The position numbers and the translations under genes are program-made. A stretch of 64,000 bases of DNA from Gordonia terrae (GTDB lineage: Bacteria; Actinomycetota; Actinomycetes; Mycobacteriales; Mycobacteriaceae), in the NCBI RefSeq assembly GCF_001698225.1, contig NZ_CP016594.1, positions 2,356,001-2,420,000 on the forward strand. The letters run 5' to 3'. Shown one piece after another: positions 57,672 to 64,000 of this stretch. Position 1 is the stretch's first letter. Each line of letters opens with the position of its first letter. The notes beneath the pieces were generated by a model. It was not told the DNA's origin. It saw only the letters and a program-made list of their open reading frames with translations, and made no database searches.

Positions 57672-58496
57672 ATGGCGAACTACACCGCAGCTGATGTGAA
57701 GCGTCTCCGTGAGCTCACCGGCTCTGGAATGCTCGACTGCAAGAACGCGCTGGCCAACAACGACGGCGATTTCGACAAGGCCGTGGAAGAGCTGCGCATC
57801 AAGGGTGCCAAGGACGTGGGCAAGCGCGCTGAGCGTTCCACCGCCGAGGGCCTGGTCGCGGCCAAGGACGGCGCGCTCATCGAGATCAACTCCGAGACCG
57901 ACTTCGTCGCGAAGAACGGTGAGTTCCAGCAGCTCGCCGACGACATCGTGAACGCGGCGGCCGCGGCCAAGACGAACGATCTCGACGAACTGAAGAAGGC
58001 TCCGCTCGGCGACGGCACCGTCGACGAAGCGGTCGCCGCCCTCTCGGCCAAGATCGGCGAGAAGCTCGAGCTCCGTCGCGTGGCGTACTACGACGGCCCG
58101 GTGGCCGTGTACCTGCACAAGCGTGCCTCCGATCTGCCCCCGGCGGTCGGTGTGCTCGTGTCCTACACCGGTGAGGGCGAGGGTGCCGAAGAGGCCGCTC
58201 GCGGCGCCGCGATGCAGGTCGCTGCTCTGAAGGCGCGCTACGCCACTCGTGACGAGGTTCCCGCGGACGTCGTCGAGAACGAGCGTCGTATCGCCGAGCA
58301 GACCGCCAAGGAGGAGGGCAAGCCGGAGCAGGCTCTGCCCAAGATCGTGGAGGGTCGCGTCAACGGCTTCTACAAGGATGTCGTGCTGCTCGACCAGTCG
58401 TCGGTGCAGGACTCCAAGAAGACCGTGAAGGCACTGCTCGACGAGGCCGGCGTGACCATCAAGGGCTTCACCCGGTTCGAGGTCGGCCAGGCCTGA
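57672..58496 (+). CDS. tsf: Elongation factor Ts
   Basis: The nucleotide-exchange factor for EF-Tu. 274 residues from ATG 57672 (AAGGAGG upstream). It begins [20 protein letters not shown] (UBA-like domain) and has [19 protein letters not shown] and the [10 protein letters not shown] motif that inserts into EF-Tu. Length is normal. It is the second gene of the rpsB-tsf operon and is followed by a very strong terminator. Confidence 0.98.
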   Translation: MANYTAADVKRLRELTGSGMLDCKNALANNDGDFDKAVEELRIKGAKDVGKRAERSTAEGLVAAKDGALIEINSETDFVAKNGEFQQLADDIVNAAAAAKTNDLDELKKAPLGDGTVDEAVAALSAKIGEKLELRRVAYYDGPVAVYLHKRASDLPPAVGVLVSYTGEGEGAEEAARGAAMQVAALKARYATRDEVPADVVENERRIAEQTAKEEGKPEQALPKIVEGRVNGFYKDVVLLDQSSVQDSKKTVKALLDEAGVTIKGFTRFEVGQA

Positions 58497-58508
58497 TCGA
58501 ACTCGCTC

Positions 58509-58547
58509 CACATCGCCCCGTCTCCGTCGAGGAGACGGGGCGATGTG
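58509..58547. terminator. Bidirectional terminator between tsf and the exporter gene
   Basis: A perfect 17-bp stem (58509-58525 with 58531-58547, core CATCGCCCCGTCTCC) with a 5-nt loop lies between the converging tsf and MFS genes. Its strength suits termination of a highly expressed operon. Confidence 0.85.
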
Positions 58548-58550
58548 CGT

Positions 58551-60236
58551 TCACGGGGTCTGTCGTGTCCGCAGAGCAATCGTGAGTGCCGCGATCGCCA
58601 TGGCGACGAGGCCCAATGTCACCAGGGTCGTCTGCAGCGCGGCCAGGAACGTCCGGGCGGTCACCGACCGCGCCGCATCCTGGGTCCAGGGTCGGGCTTG
58701 CGCGGCGACCGCGGCGACCGCCGGCGACGTCGGTCCGCCTGCGCAGGCGGGCGCCGGTCGCTCCGGATGAGCGGACCGCAGCTGATCGCTCGCGCAGGAG
58801 GCGAAACGGTCGGCGACCGCCTCGTGGAGCATCGGCTGAACGGGTGACTCCGACAGCGAGGCAACGAGTTCGGCTCGCACGGCCGGAACCGTCTCGGTTG
58901 TCTGGCCGGCCACCTGGCCGAAGAAGAAGAGGGTGACGACCGCCAGACCGAGCGAGGCGCCGATCTGCTGGACCGTGGGGATCGTCCCGGTTGCTGTGCC
59001 CACCGTGGCCTCGGTCGTGTCGGAGAGGATCGCCGCCTGCAGTGGTGCGATGAACAGACCCGTGCCCACGCCGCCGAGTACGAGGGGACCGAGAATCCCG
59101 GGCATCGGCAAGCTCTCCGCTGCCGGTTCGATGATCATCGCGAGCCAGACGAATCCGGCTCCGACGGCGACGGATCCGGTCGTCAGAGTGAACGGAGCCG
59201 TGAACCGGGCAACCACCCGGGGCGAGCAGAGCGAGCCGACGGCGGCGCCGATCGCGAAGGGCAGGGCCAGCATCCCGGTTCGGAACGCCGAGTAGCCGAG
59301 TCCGAACTGGGCCGAGATCGACACGGTGAAGAAAAATCCCGCGAACACGCTGAAGAACACGAGGGACAGGAGAAGTCCGACCGCGAACCGGCGCGAGGCG
59401 AACAGCTGTGGTCGCAACAGGGGAGTGCCACCGCGGGCGTCGACGCGCACCTCGTGAAGGGCGAACAGCGCCAACAGGACTCCGGCTGCCCCGATCATCA
59501 TCCACAGGATCGGGGGCCACCCCATCTCGCGTCCGAGGGCCAGTGGGTACAGCAGCAGGAACAGCGCCGTCGCCGACAGAACCACGCCCGGGACGTCCAC
59601 GCGTCCCGGCGCCGGCTCGCGCGCGTCGGGTAGGCGGCGGTGGGCGAGCAGACAGGAGAGCAGGCCGAGCGGGACGTTGACGAAAAAGATCGCGCGCCAG
59701 CCCCATCCGAGGACGTCGGCGTCGACGAGCACGCCGCCGATCACCGGACCGAGGATGGCGGCGAGACCGGCGACGGCCCCGTAGACGCCGAAGACGAGTC
59801 CGTGACGCCTCTTGTCGAACAGGGCCGCGATGAGCGCCAGGGTCTGTGCGGACATGAGCGCCGCACTGACGCCTTGTATCCCGCGGAGGGCGATGAGCTC
59901 ACCAGGGCCGGTCGCCACCCCGCACAGGACCGAGGTCAGCGTGAACGCCACCATCCCGGCGACGAACATCCGGCGGCGTCCGACTCGCGCCCCGAGCGTT
60001 GCCGCGGTCAGCAGGGTGCAGGCGAACGACAGCGTGTACACGGTCAGCACCAGGAGTTGCTGCGAGGTCGACGCACCGAGATCCCGTGCGAGATCGGGCA
60101 GAGCGATGTTGACGATGGTGGTGTCCAGCATCTGCATGAACACACCGAGCAGGCATCCCGCGAGGGCCGCCCATGCGCCCGGACGATCGCGCAGAGCGCC
60201 GGCGGTCTCCCGGCCCGCCGCGGGACCGGCGGTCAC
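58551..60236 (-). CDS. DHA2-family MFS transporter (drug or lipid exporter)
   Basis: A 561-residue protein from GTG 60236, overlapping the upstream acyltransferase stop by 4 nt (GTGA). About fourteen hydrophobic helices. Family motifs include MLDTTIVNIALPDLARDL in helix 1 (DHA2 motif) and LGARVGRRRMF between helices 2 and 3. A long polar loop near residues 440-520, with three Cys (FASCASDQL; PACAGG), precedes the last helix. This 14-helix class exports drugs, and in mycobacteria also lipids. Coupling to a PapA-like acyltransferase suggests export of the acylated product. Confidence 0.88.
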   Translation of the reverse strand: MTAGPAAGRETAGALRDRPGAWAALAGCLLGVFMQMLDTTIVNIALPDLARDLGASTSQQLLVLTVYTLSFACTLLTAATLGARVGRRRMFVAGMVAFTLTSVLCGVATGPGELIALRGIQGVSAALMSAQTLALIAALFDKRRHGLVFGVYGAVAGLAAILGPVIGGVLVDADVLGWGWRAIFFVNVPLGLLSCLLAHRRLPDAREPAPGRVDVPGVVLSATALFLLLYPLALGREMGWPPILWMMIGAAGVLLALFALHEVRVDARGGTPLLRPQLFASRRFAVGLLLSLVFFSVFAGFFFTVSISAQFGLGYSAFRTGMLALPFAIGAAVGSLCSPRVVARFTAPFTLTTGSVAVGAGFVWLAMIIEPAAESLPMPGILGPLVLGGVGTGLFIAPLQAAILSDTTEATVGTATGTIPTVQQIGASLGLAVVTLFFFGQVAGQTTETVPAVRAELVASLSESPVQPMLHEAVADRFASCASDQLRSAHPERPAPACAGGPTSPAVAAVAAQARPWTQDAARSVTARTFLAALQTTLVTLGLVAMAIAALTIALRTRQTP

Positions 60237-61654
60237 GGAGCGAGAGCCGGCAGCGATGGTCGGTAATCGCCGAGGTCGGCGACCGCCGACATCACCGCGA
60301 CGAATCGTTCGACGTACTGCGCCACGGAGTCGTGCGCGATCTCGGTGTCGGGGTACAGCAACGTGATCGAGGTCTGGCCGGAGAACCGGTTGACCCACAT
60401 GTACACCTCTTCGCTGCTCCCGCGATTGCCGAAGAGGCACCCGTTCCCGGCCTCGAAGATCTCGACGCCGGGCAGTTTGCGGACGTCGATGTAGGACACC
60501 ATCGGTACCGCCCAGCCGGACCGGACCGCGATCTCGTCACCGGGTTCCACGAGTTCGAGCACCCGGTGAAACGAGATGTCGGTCAGCTCTTTTCCGGATT
60601 CGTAGCTACGCGCGGCCGCCGGCGCGAGGGAGCGGAACGTGGTGTCGTCGCCGACGGTGAGCGGAACGGGGATCAGGCTCGTGAACCAGCCCACCGACTT
60701 CAGTTCCGCGGCACCCGATCTCGTGCTCTTCGGGGTCATCCCGAAATACTCGGTCCGACCGGTGAACTCGGCATACACGAGGGCGGCCGCCGTCATGATC
60801 CCGGCGATCATGTTGGCGCCCAGATCGCGACAGATCTGCTCGAATCGCGCGGCCGTGAGCTCGTCGAACAGGGTCGAGTTCACGATTGCGCTGCGGGTGT
60901 AGGTCTGCGCGCCGGTGCCGAGCGGCAGCGGGAAGCCGGGCAGGTGCCCACCGTTGGCCTGCACCAGGTCGATCCAGCGCTGGACGTGCGGTGATCGGCG
61001 GGTCAGCCGGCGCGACACGGCGCGCTCGCGCACGCAGTAGTCGAGGTAGCTGCCGACCGGGGGCAGCTCGGCATCGCCGCCGAAGGCCTCGTTCATGTAG
61101 AGCGTCAACAGGTCCACGCAGGTGATGGCCTGGGAGATCCCGTCGGTGTTGAGATGGTCGGCCGCGGCGTAGAGGGTGAACCCGCCCTCCCACTCGATGG
61201 CCCCGAAGGTGAAACAGTCCCAGTTGAACGGCCCGGAGGTCTCGTCCTGCACGTGCGTCCGCAGTTGCGACGCGTCGCGGTCGCCGTGTGCGACCGGAAC
61301 CAGTTCGACGACCTCCGGGGGCACGAGATGGCGGAGGACCGAACCGTCGTCCTCCATCGAGAACCAGGACCGAAAACTGTCGTGGCGCTTCACGAACTCG
61401 TTGACCGCCTTCGTCATCGCGGACACGTCGAGCGGTGCCGAGACGTCGAAGGCCATCAGGCAGAGCCGCGCGAAGCGGAACCCCGCGGACTCGTTGCGCC
61501 ACGCCACCCGCAGGTACTCCTCCTGCTGGTGGGACGGCGGGGAGGGATGCACAGGAGCCCGATCGGCATTCGTCACCGAAGCGAGGGAGGCGACCCAGCT
61601 GGTCAGGTGACCGGGACGGGGCTCCCATTGCTCGATGAGGCCGAACTTCATCAT
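60233..61654 (-). CDS. Condensation-domain acyltransferase (PapA-like)
   Basis: A 473-residue protein of the condensation/PapA acyltransferase superfamily. The catalytic HxxxD is at His167-Asp171 (AADHLNTDGIS), and the structural segment YFGMTPKSTRSG corresponds to the second subdomain. Mycobacterial PapA proteins esterify trehalose or other carriers with polyketide or fatty acyl chains. The ATG (61654) has GAGGAA upstream. The coupled MFS exporter downstream and the divergent antigen-85-like gene support a role in envelope lipid assembly. No polyketide synthase is in the window. Confidence 0.87.
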   Translation of the reverse strand: MMKFGLIEQWEPRPGHLTSWVASLASVTNADRAPVHPSPPSHQQEEYLRVAWRNESAGFRFARLCLMAFDVSAPLDVSAMTKAVNEFVKRHDSFRSWFSMEDDGSVLRHLVPPEVVELVPVAHGDRDASQLRTHVQDETSGPFNWDCFTFGAIEWEGGFTLYAAADHLNTDGISQAITCVDLLTLYMNEAFGGDAELPPVGSYLDYCVRERAVSRRLTRRSPHVQRWIDLVQANGGHLPGFPLPLGTGAQTYTRSAIVNSTLFDELTAARFEQICRDLGANMIAGIMTAAALVYAEFTGRTEYFGMTPKSTRSGAAELKSVGWFTSLIPVPLTVGDDTTFRSLAPAAARSYESGKELTDISFHRVLELVEPGDEIAVRSGWAVPMVSYIDVRKLPGVEIFEAGNGCLFGNRGSSEEVYMWVNRFSGQTSITLLYPDTEIAHDSVAQYVERFVAVMSAVADLGDYRPSLPALAP

Positions 61655-61957
61655 GTGTGTTCCTCGATTCGCCTGTGGGAAAGTGGATCCGGCGACCGCT
61701 CGCTCGAGAGGCGTCCGAGGTCTCCCGGACGGTGGAGCGGCCGACCGGGACGCACCCTACCGCACGGTAACCTCGACGGTCGGGGAAACGGGACAACCTC
61801 GATGCGATGAGACGGTGTATCGGTTCGTGTATCTCTGTGTCATCGAATGCCGTTGCGGTGCTGGACGATTGACCCATGTGGACATCGGGCGGTGCGTCGG
61901 GCACACTGCCGGGGTTGCGCGTGTGACGCCGGTCGCACCCGAATGAAGGCGAGGGGT
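61655..61957. promoter_or_regulatory. Divergent promoter region of the acyltransferase and antigen-85-like genes
   Basis: About 300 bp without a gene. It contains the inverted repeat TACCG-CA-CGGTA at 61758-61769, a possible operator for both directions, and TTGACC near 61869. No convincing -10/-35 pair was identified. Confidence 0.4.
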
Positions 61958-62989
61958 ATGGACGACGGGTCTGTCAACGAGGACCGACCACGGCACCGGC
62001 ACACGCCGGTGCGACCGGCCGTGCTCGTGATCGCGCTGGTCGCTGCGACTCTCGGGCTGGCGGTGCCCGCCGCCGCGACACCCGCGCCCGCTCGCATCGT
62101 CGGCGAGACGGTTCAACGCGGTGGTGAGATCGACGTCGCCGTCCGGTCGGCGGCGATGCGCCGGGTGGTCCCGGTCAAGGTGTGGCCCGCCCGCGGGAAC
62201 CGGCCCGCGCCGACGCTCTATCTCCTCAACGGCGCGGCCGGCGGCGAAGGTGGGAGCAGTTGGTTCGACCGGACCGACATCCGGACCTTCTTCGCCGACG
62301 AGAACGTCAACGTCGTCGTCCCGATGGGCGGTGCGGCGAGCTACTTCACCGACTGGCACCGCCCCGATCCCGTGTTGGGGAGGCAGAAATGGGCGACCTT
62401 CCTCACCGAGGAACTGCCCGGGACGATCGACGACCGATTCGGCGGCACTGGGCGCAACGCGATCGCCGGGATCTCGATGGCGGGCACGTCGGTGTTCCAG
62501 TTGGCCTTGCACGCGCCGTCGGTGTACCGGGCGATCGGCTCGTTCAGCGGCTGCGCCCAGACCAGCGATCCGCTCGGCCAGGCTGTCGTCCGGATGGTCG
62601 TCGAGGGGCGTGGCGGCGCCAACACCCTGAACATGTGGGGACCCCCCGACGATCCCGCCTGGCGTGCCAACGACCCCTATCTGCATGCCGAGGCGTTCCG
62701 GGGGATGTCGATCTATGTCTCGAACGGGTCCGGGATGCCGGGACGGTACGACACCCTCGACGGCCCCGGCATCGACGGCAACGGCTCCAAGCTGTTCGAC
62801 CAGATCGCGGTCGGGGCGGTGATCGAGACCGCCACGGCCCAGTGCACGCGGAATCTCCAGCGCCGGATGCGCGACATCGGTGTGCCTGCGACGTTCCACC
62901 TCTACGAGGGCGGCACGCATGCGTGGCCGTACTGGCAGGACGAACTGCATCGCGCCTGGCCGCAGTTCGAGGCGGCGCTGCGCGGCTGA
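61958..62989 (+). CDS. Antigen-85-like mycolyltransferase / esterase
   Basis: A 343-residue exported protein from ATG 61958 (GAGGGG close upstream; ATG 61943 is the alternative). A charged N-terminus and hydrophobic segment ([19 protein letters not shown]) form a signal peptide. The alpha/beta hydrolase domain has the antigen-85-type elbow GISMAG with Ser173, LLNGAAGG near the oxyanion hole, and the catalytic His321 in [13 protein letters not shown], matching the HxWxYW pattern of mycolyltransferases. These enzymes transfer mycolic acids to trehalose and arabinogalactan. It supports a mycolate-bearing envelope. Confidence 0.88.
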   Translation: MDDGSVNEDRPRHRHTPVRPAVLVIALVAATLGLAVPAAATPAPARIVGETVQRGGEIDVAVRSAAMRRVVPVKVWPARGNRPAPTLYLLNGAAGGEGGSSWFDRTDIRTFFADENVNVVVPMGGAASYFTDWHRPDPVLGRQKWATFLTEELPGTIDDRFGGTGRNAIAGISMAGTSVFQLALHAPSVYRAIGSFSGCAQTSDPLGQAVVRMVVEGRGGANTLNMWGPPDDPAWRANDPYLHAEAFRGMSIYVSNGSGMPGRYDTLDGPGIDGNGSKLFDQIAVGAVIETATAQCTRNLQRRMRDIGVPATFHLYEGGTHAWPYWQDELHRAWPQFEAALRG

Positions 62990-63090
62990 CCTCGCGCGAG
63001 GCGGTTTCCCGAGGCGCGCACGACGCGTGTCGCGGGTCGGTTCCGGTGACGACGTACGATAGTTCACCGAACCGACGAGTGAGGAAGCCG

Positions 63091-63825
63091 ATGAGTGAAG
63101 CGTCCGACCCCATCCGGCGGGATGGATTCCGTAGGGTCTTGCTGAAGTTGGGCGGCGAGATGTTCGGTGGCGGCGAGGTCGGGCTCGATCCCGACGTCGT
63201 GGGCACCGTCGCCGACCAGATCGCCGACGTCGTCAATTCCGGTGTCCAGGTCGCTGTCGTGATCGGCGGCGGAAACTTCTTCCGCGGCGCCGAGCTGCAG
63301 CAACGAGGCCTCGACCGGAGCCGCTCGGACTACATGGGCATGCTCGGCACGGTCATGAATTGCCTTGCACTGCAGGACTTCCTGGAGAAGCGGGGAGTCT
63401 CGACCCGCGTGCAGACAGCCATCACGATGGGACAGGTCGCCGAGCCGTATCTGCCGCTGCGCGCGCAGCGGCATCTGGAGAAGGGGCGCGTGGTCATCTT
63501 CGGCGCCGGCATGGGCATGCCGTACTTCTCCACCGACACCACCGCCGCCCAGCGCGCGCTGGAGATCAAGGCCGAGGTGGTCCTGATGGCCAAGGCGGTC
63601 GACGGTGTGTACGACGCCGACCCGCGCACCAACCCCGATGCCACCCTCTTCACCGAGATCACCCATCGCGAGGTGCTCGACAAGGAACTCAAGGTCGCCG
63701 ACGCGACGGCCTTCAGCCTGTGTATGGACAACAAGATGCCGATCTTGGTGTTCAATTTGCTCCAACAGGGCAATATCGCCCGTGCGGTCGCAGGCGATCG
63801 CATCGGCACCCTGGTCAGCACCTGA
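63091..63825 (+). CDS. pyrH: UMP kinase
   Basis: Phosphorylates UMP to UDP in pyrimidine nucleotide synthesis. 244 residues from ATG 63091 (GAGGAAG upstream). The amino-acid-kinase-type fold shows [14 protein letters not shown] at the N-terminus, [16 protein letters not shown]-equivalent segments [19 protein letters not shown] and [12 protein letters not shown]. Length is normal. It is followed by frr, the universal pyrH-frr pair. Confidence 0.97.
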   Translation: MSEASDPIRRDGFRRVLLKLGGEMFGGGEVGLDPDVVGTVADQIADVVNSGVQVAVVIGGGNFFRGAELQQRGLDRSRSDYMGMLGTVMNCLALQDFLEKRGVSTRVQTAITMGQVAEPYLPLRAQRHLEKGRVVIFGAGMGMPYFSTDTTAAQRALEIKAEVVLMAKAVDGVYDADPRTNPDATLFTEITHREVLDKELKVADATAFSLCMDNKMPILVFNLLQQGNIARAVAGDRIGTLVST

Positions 63826-63882
63826 CCCGACGCCCCACCCCGAGATCGACGAGAACCCCGACCGAACGGAACAAGGACGAAC

Positions 63883-64000
63883 ATGATCGACGACGCGTTG
63901 CTCGACGCCGAGGAGAAGATGGAGAAGGCGGTCAACGTCGCCAAGGAGGACATGGGTTCGATCCGGACCGGGCGCGCCAACCCGGCCATGTTCAACAAGG
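63883..64000 (+). CDS. frr: Ribosome recycling factor, 5' part
   Basis: The first 39 codons of frr, cut by the window end. [20 protein letters not shown] and the [12 protein letters not shown] segment are the RRF N-terminal helix and its conserved motif. The factor splits ribosomes after termination with EF-G. ATG preceded by AAGGA, 57 nt after pyrH. Confidence 0.95.
   Translation, partial: MIDDALLDAEEKMEKAVNVAKEDMGSIRTGRANPAMFNK

Overview
The window comes from a high-GC, mycolic-acid-containing actinobacterium of the order Mycobacteriales, most likely Gordonia or a close relative. Three things point there. The gene order matches two conserved Mycobacterium tuberculosis blocks almost gene for gene: mobA-valS-folC-DUF4233-ndk-rne-rplU-rpmA-obg-proB, and sepIVA-DUF177-rnc-mutM-osmC-acyP-smc-ftsY-amtB-glnB-glnD-ffh-amidohydrolase-rpsP-KH-rimM-trmD-rplS-lepB-rnhB-DUF2469-yraN-comM-dprA-viuB-xerC-M23-rpsB-tsf-pyrH-frr. 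There is an antigen-85-type mycolyltransferase relative. There is also a DUF222/HNH (13E12-type) gene of the kind found in many copies in this order. The genus is inference; no 16S gene is present.

Layout. 1-13.7 kb: the mobA tail, translation and folate genes, RNase E with a long structured leader, L21/L27 with a clear intrinsic terminator, Obg and glutamate 5-kinase. 13.7-18.7 kb: a variable stretch with a sirtuin, a TetR repressor, a divergent alpha/beta-hydrolase-fold protein that has lost its catalytic residues, and ectoine genes ectA-ectB-ectC on the minus strand. 18.8-23.3 kb: rsmD, coaD, sepIVA, DUF177, rnc and mutM. 23.3-28.0 kb: an accessory island inserted exactly at the 3' end of mutM. 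It holds two unfamiliar lower-GC genes (a DGxQR/ParB-like protein and a protein with a HEPN-type RNxxxH motif), a second displaced copy of the mutM 3' end, a 44-bp perfect palindrome and a 13E12 HNH endonuclease gene. 28.0-48.5 kb: chromosome segregation (smc), SRP targeting (ftsY, ffh), nitrogen control (amtB-glnB-glnD, with GlnR-like boxes), ribosome and tRNA maturation genes, and a three-gene ESX-associated-looking cassette between trmD and rplS. 48.5-56.5 kb: a secreted DUF4185 protein, BluB, ComM/DprA, a TetR, a siderophore-interacting reductase with an IdeR-like box, XerC and a LytM-type protein. 56.5-64 kb: rpsB-tsf and pyrH-frr, separated by a mycobacterial-lipid-type cassette (PapA-like acyltransferase, DHA2 exporter, antigen-85-like protein).

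How it works together. Most genes are housekeeping genes in tightly packed co-directional runs with ATGA/GTGA overlaps (valS-folC-DUF4233, obg-proB, smc-ftsY, rpsP-KH, rimM-trmD, rnhB-DUF2469, comM-dprA). Several genes have a TANNNT -10 hexamer 6-9 nt before the start codon, which suggests leaderless transcripts, common in this order. The parts most worth a second look are the mutM-associated island with its DGxQR/HEPN gene pair, the EspL/EspC-like cassette, and the hydrolase-fold protein without a catalytic nucleophile.
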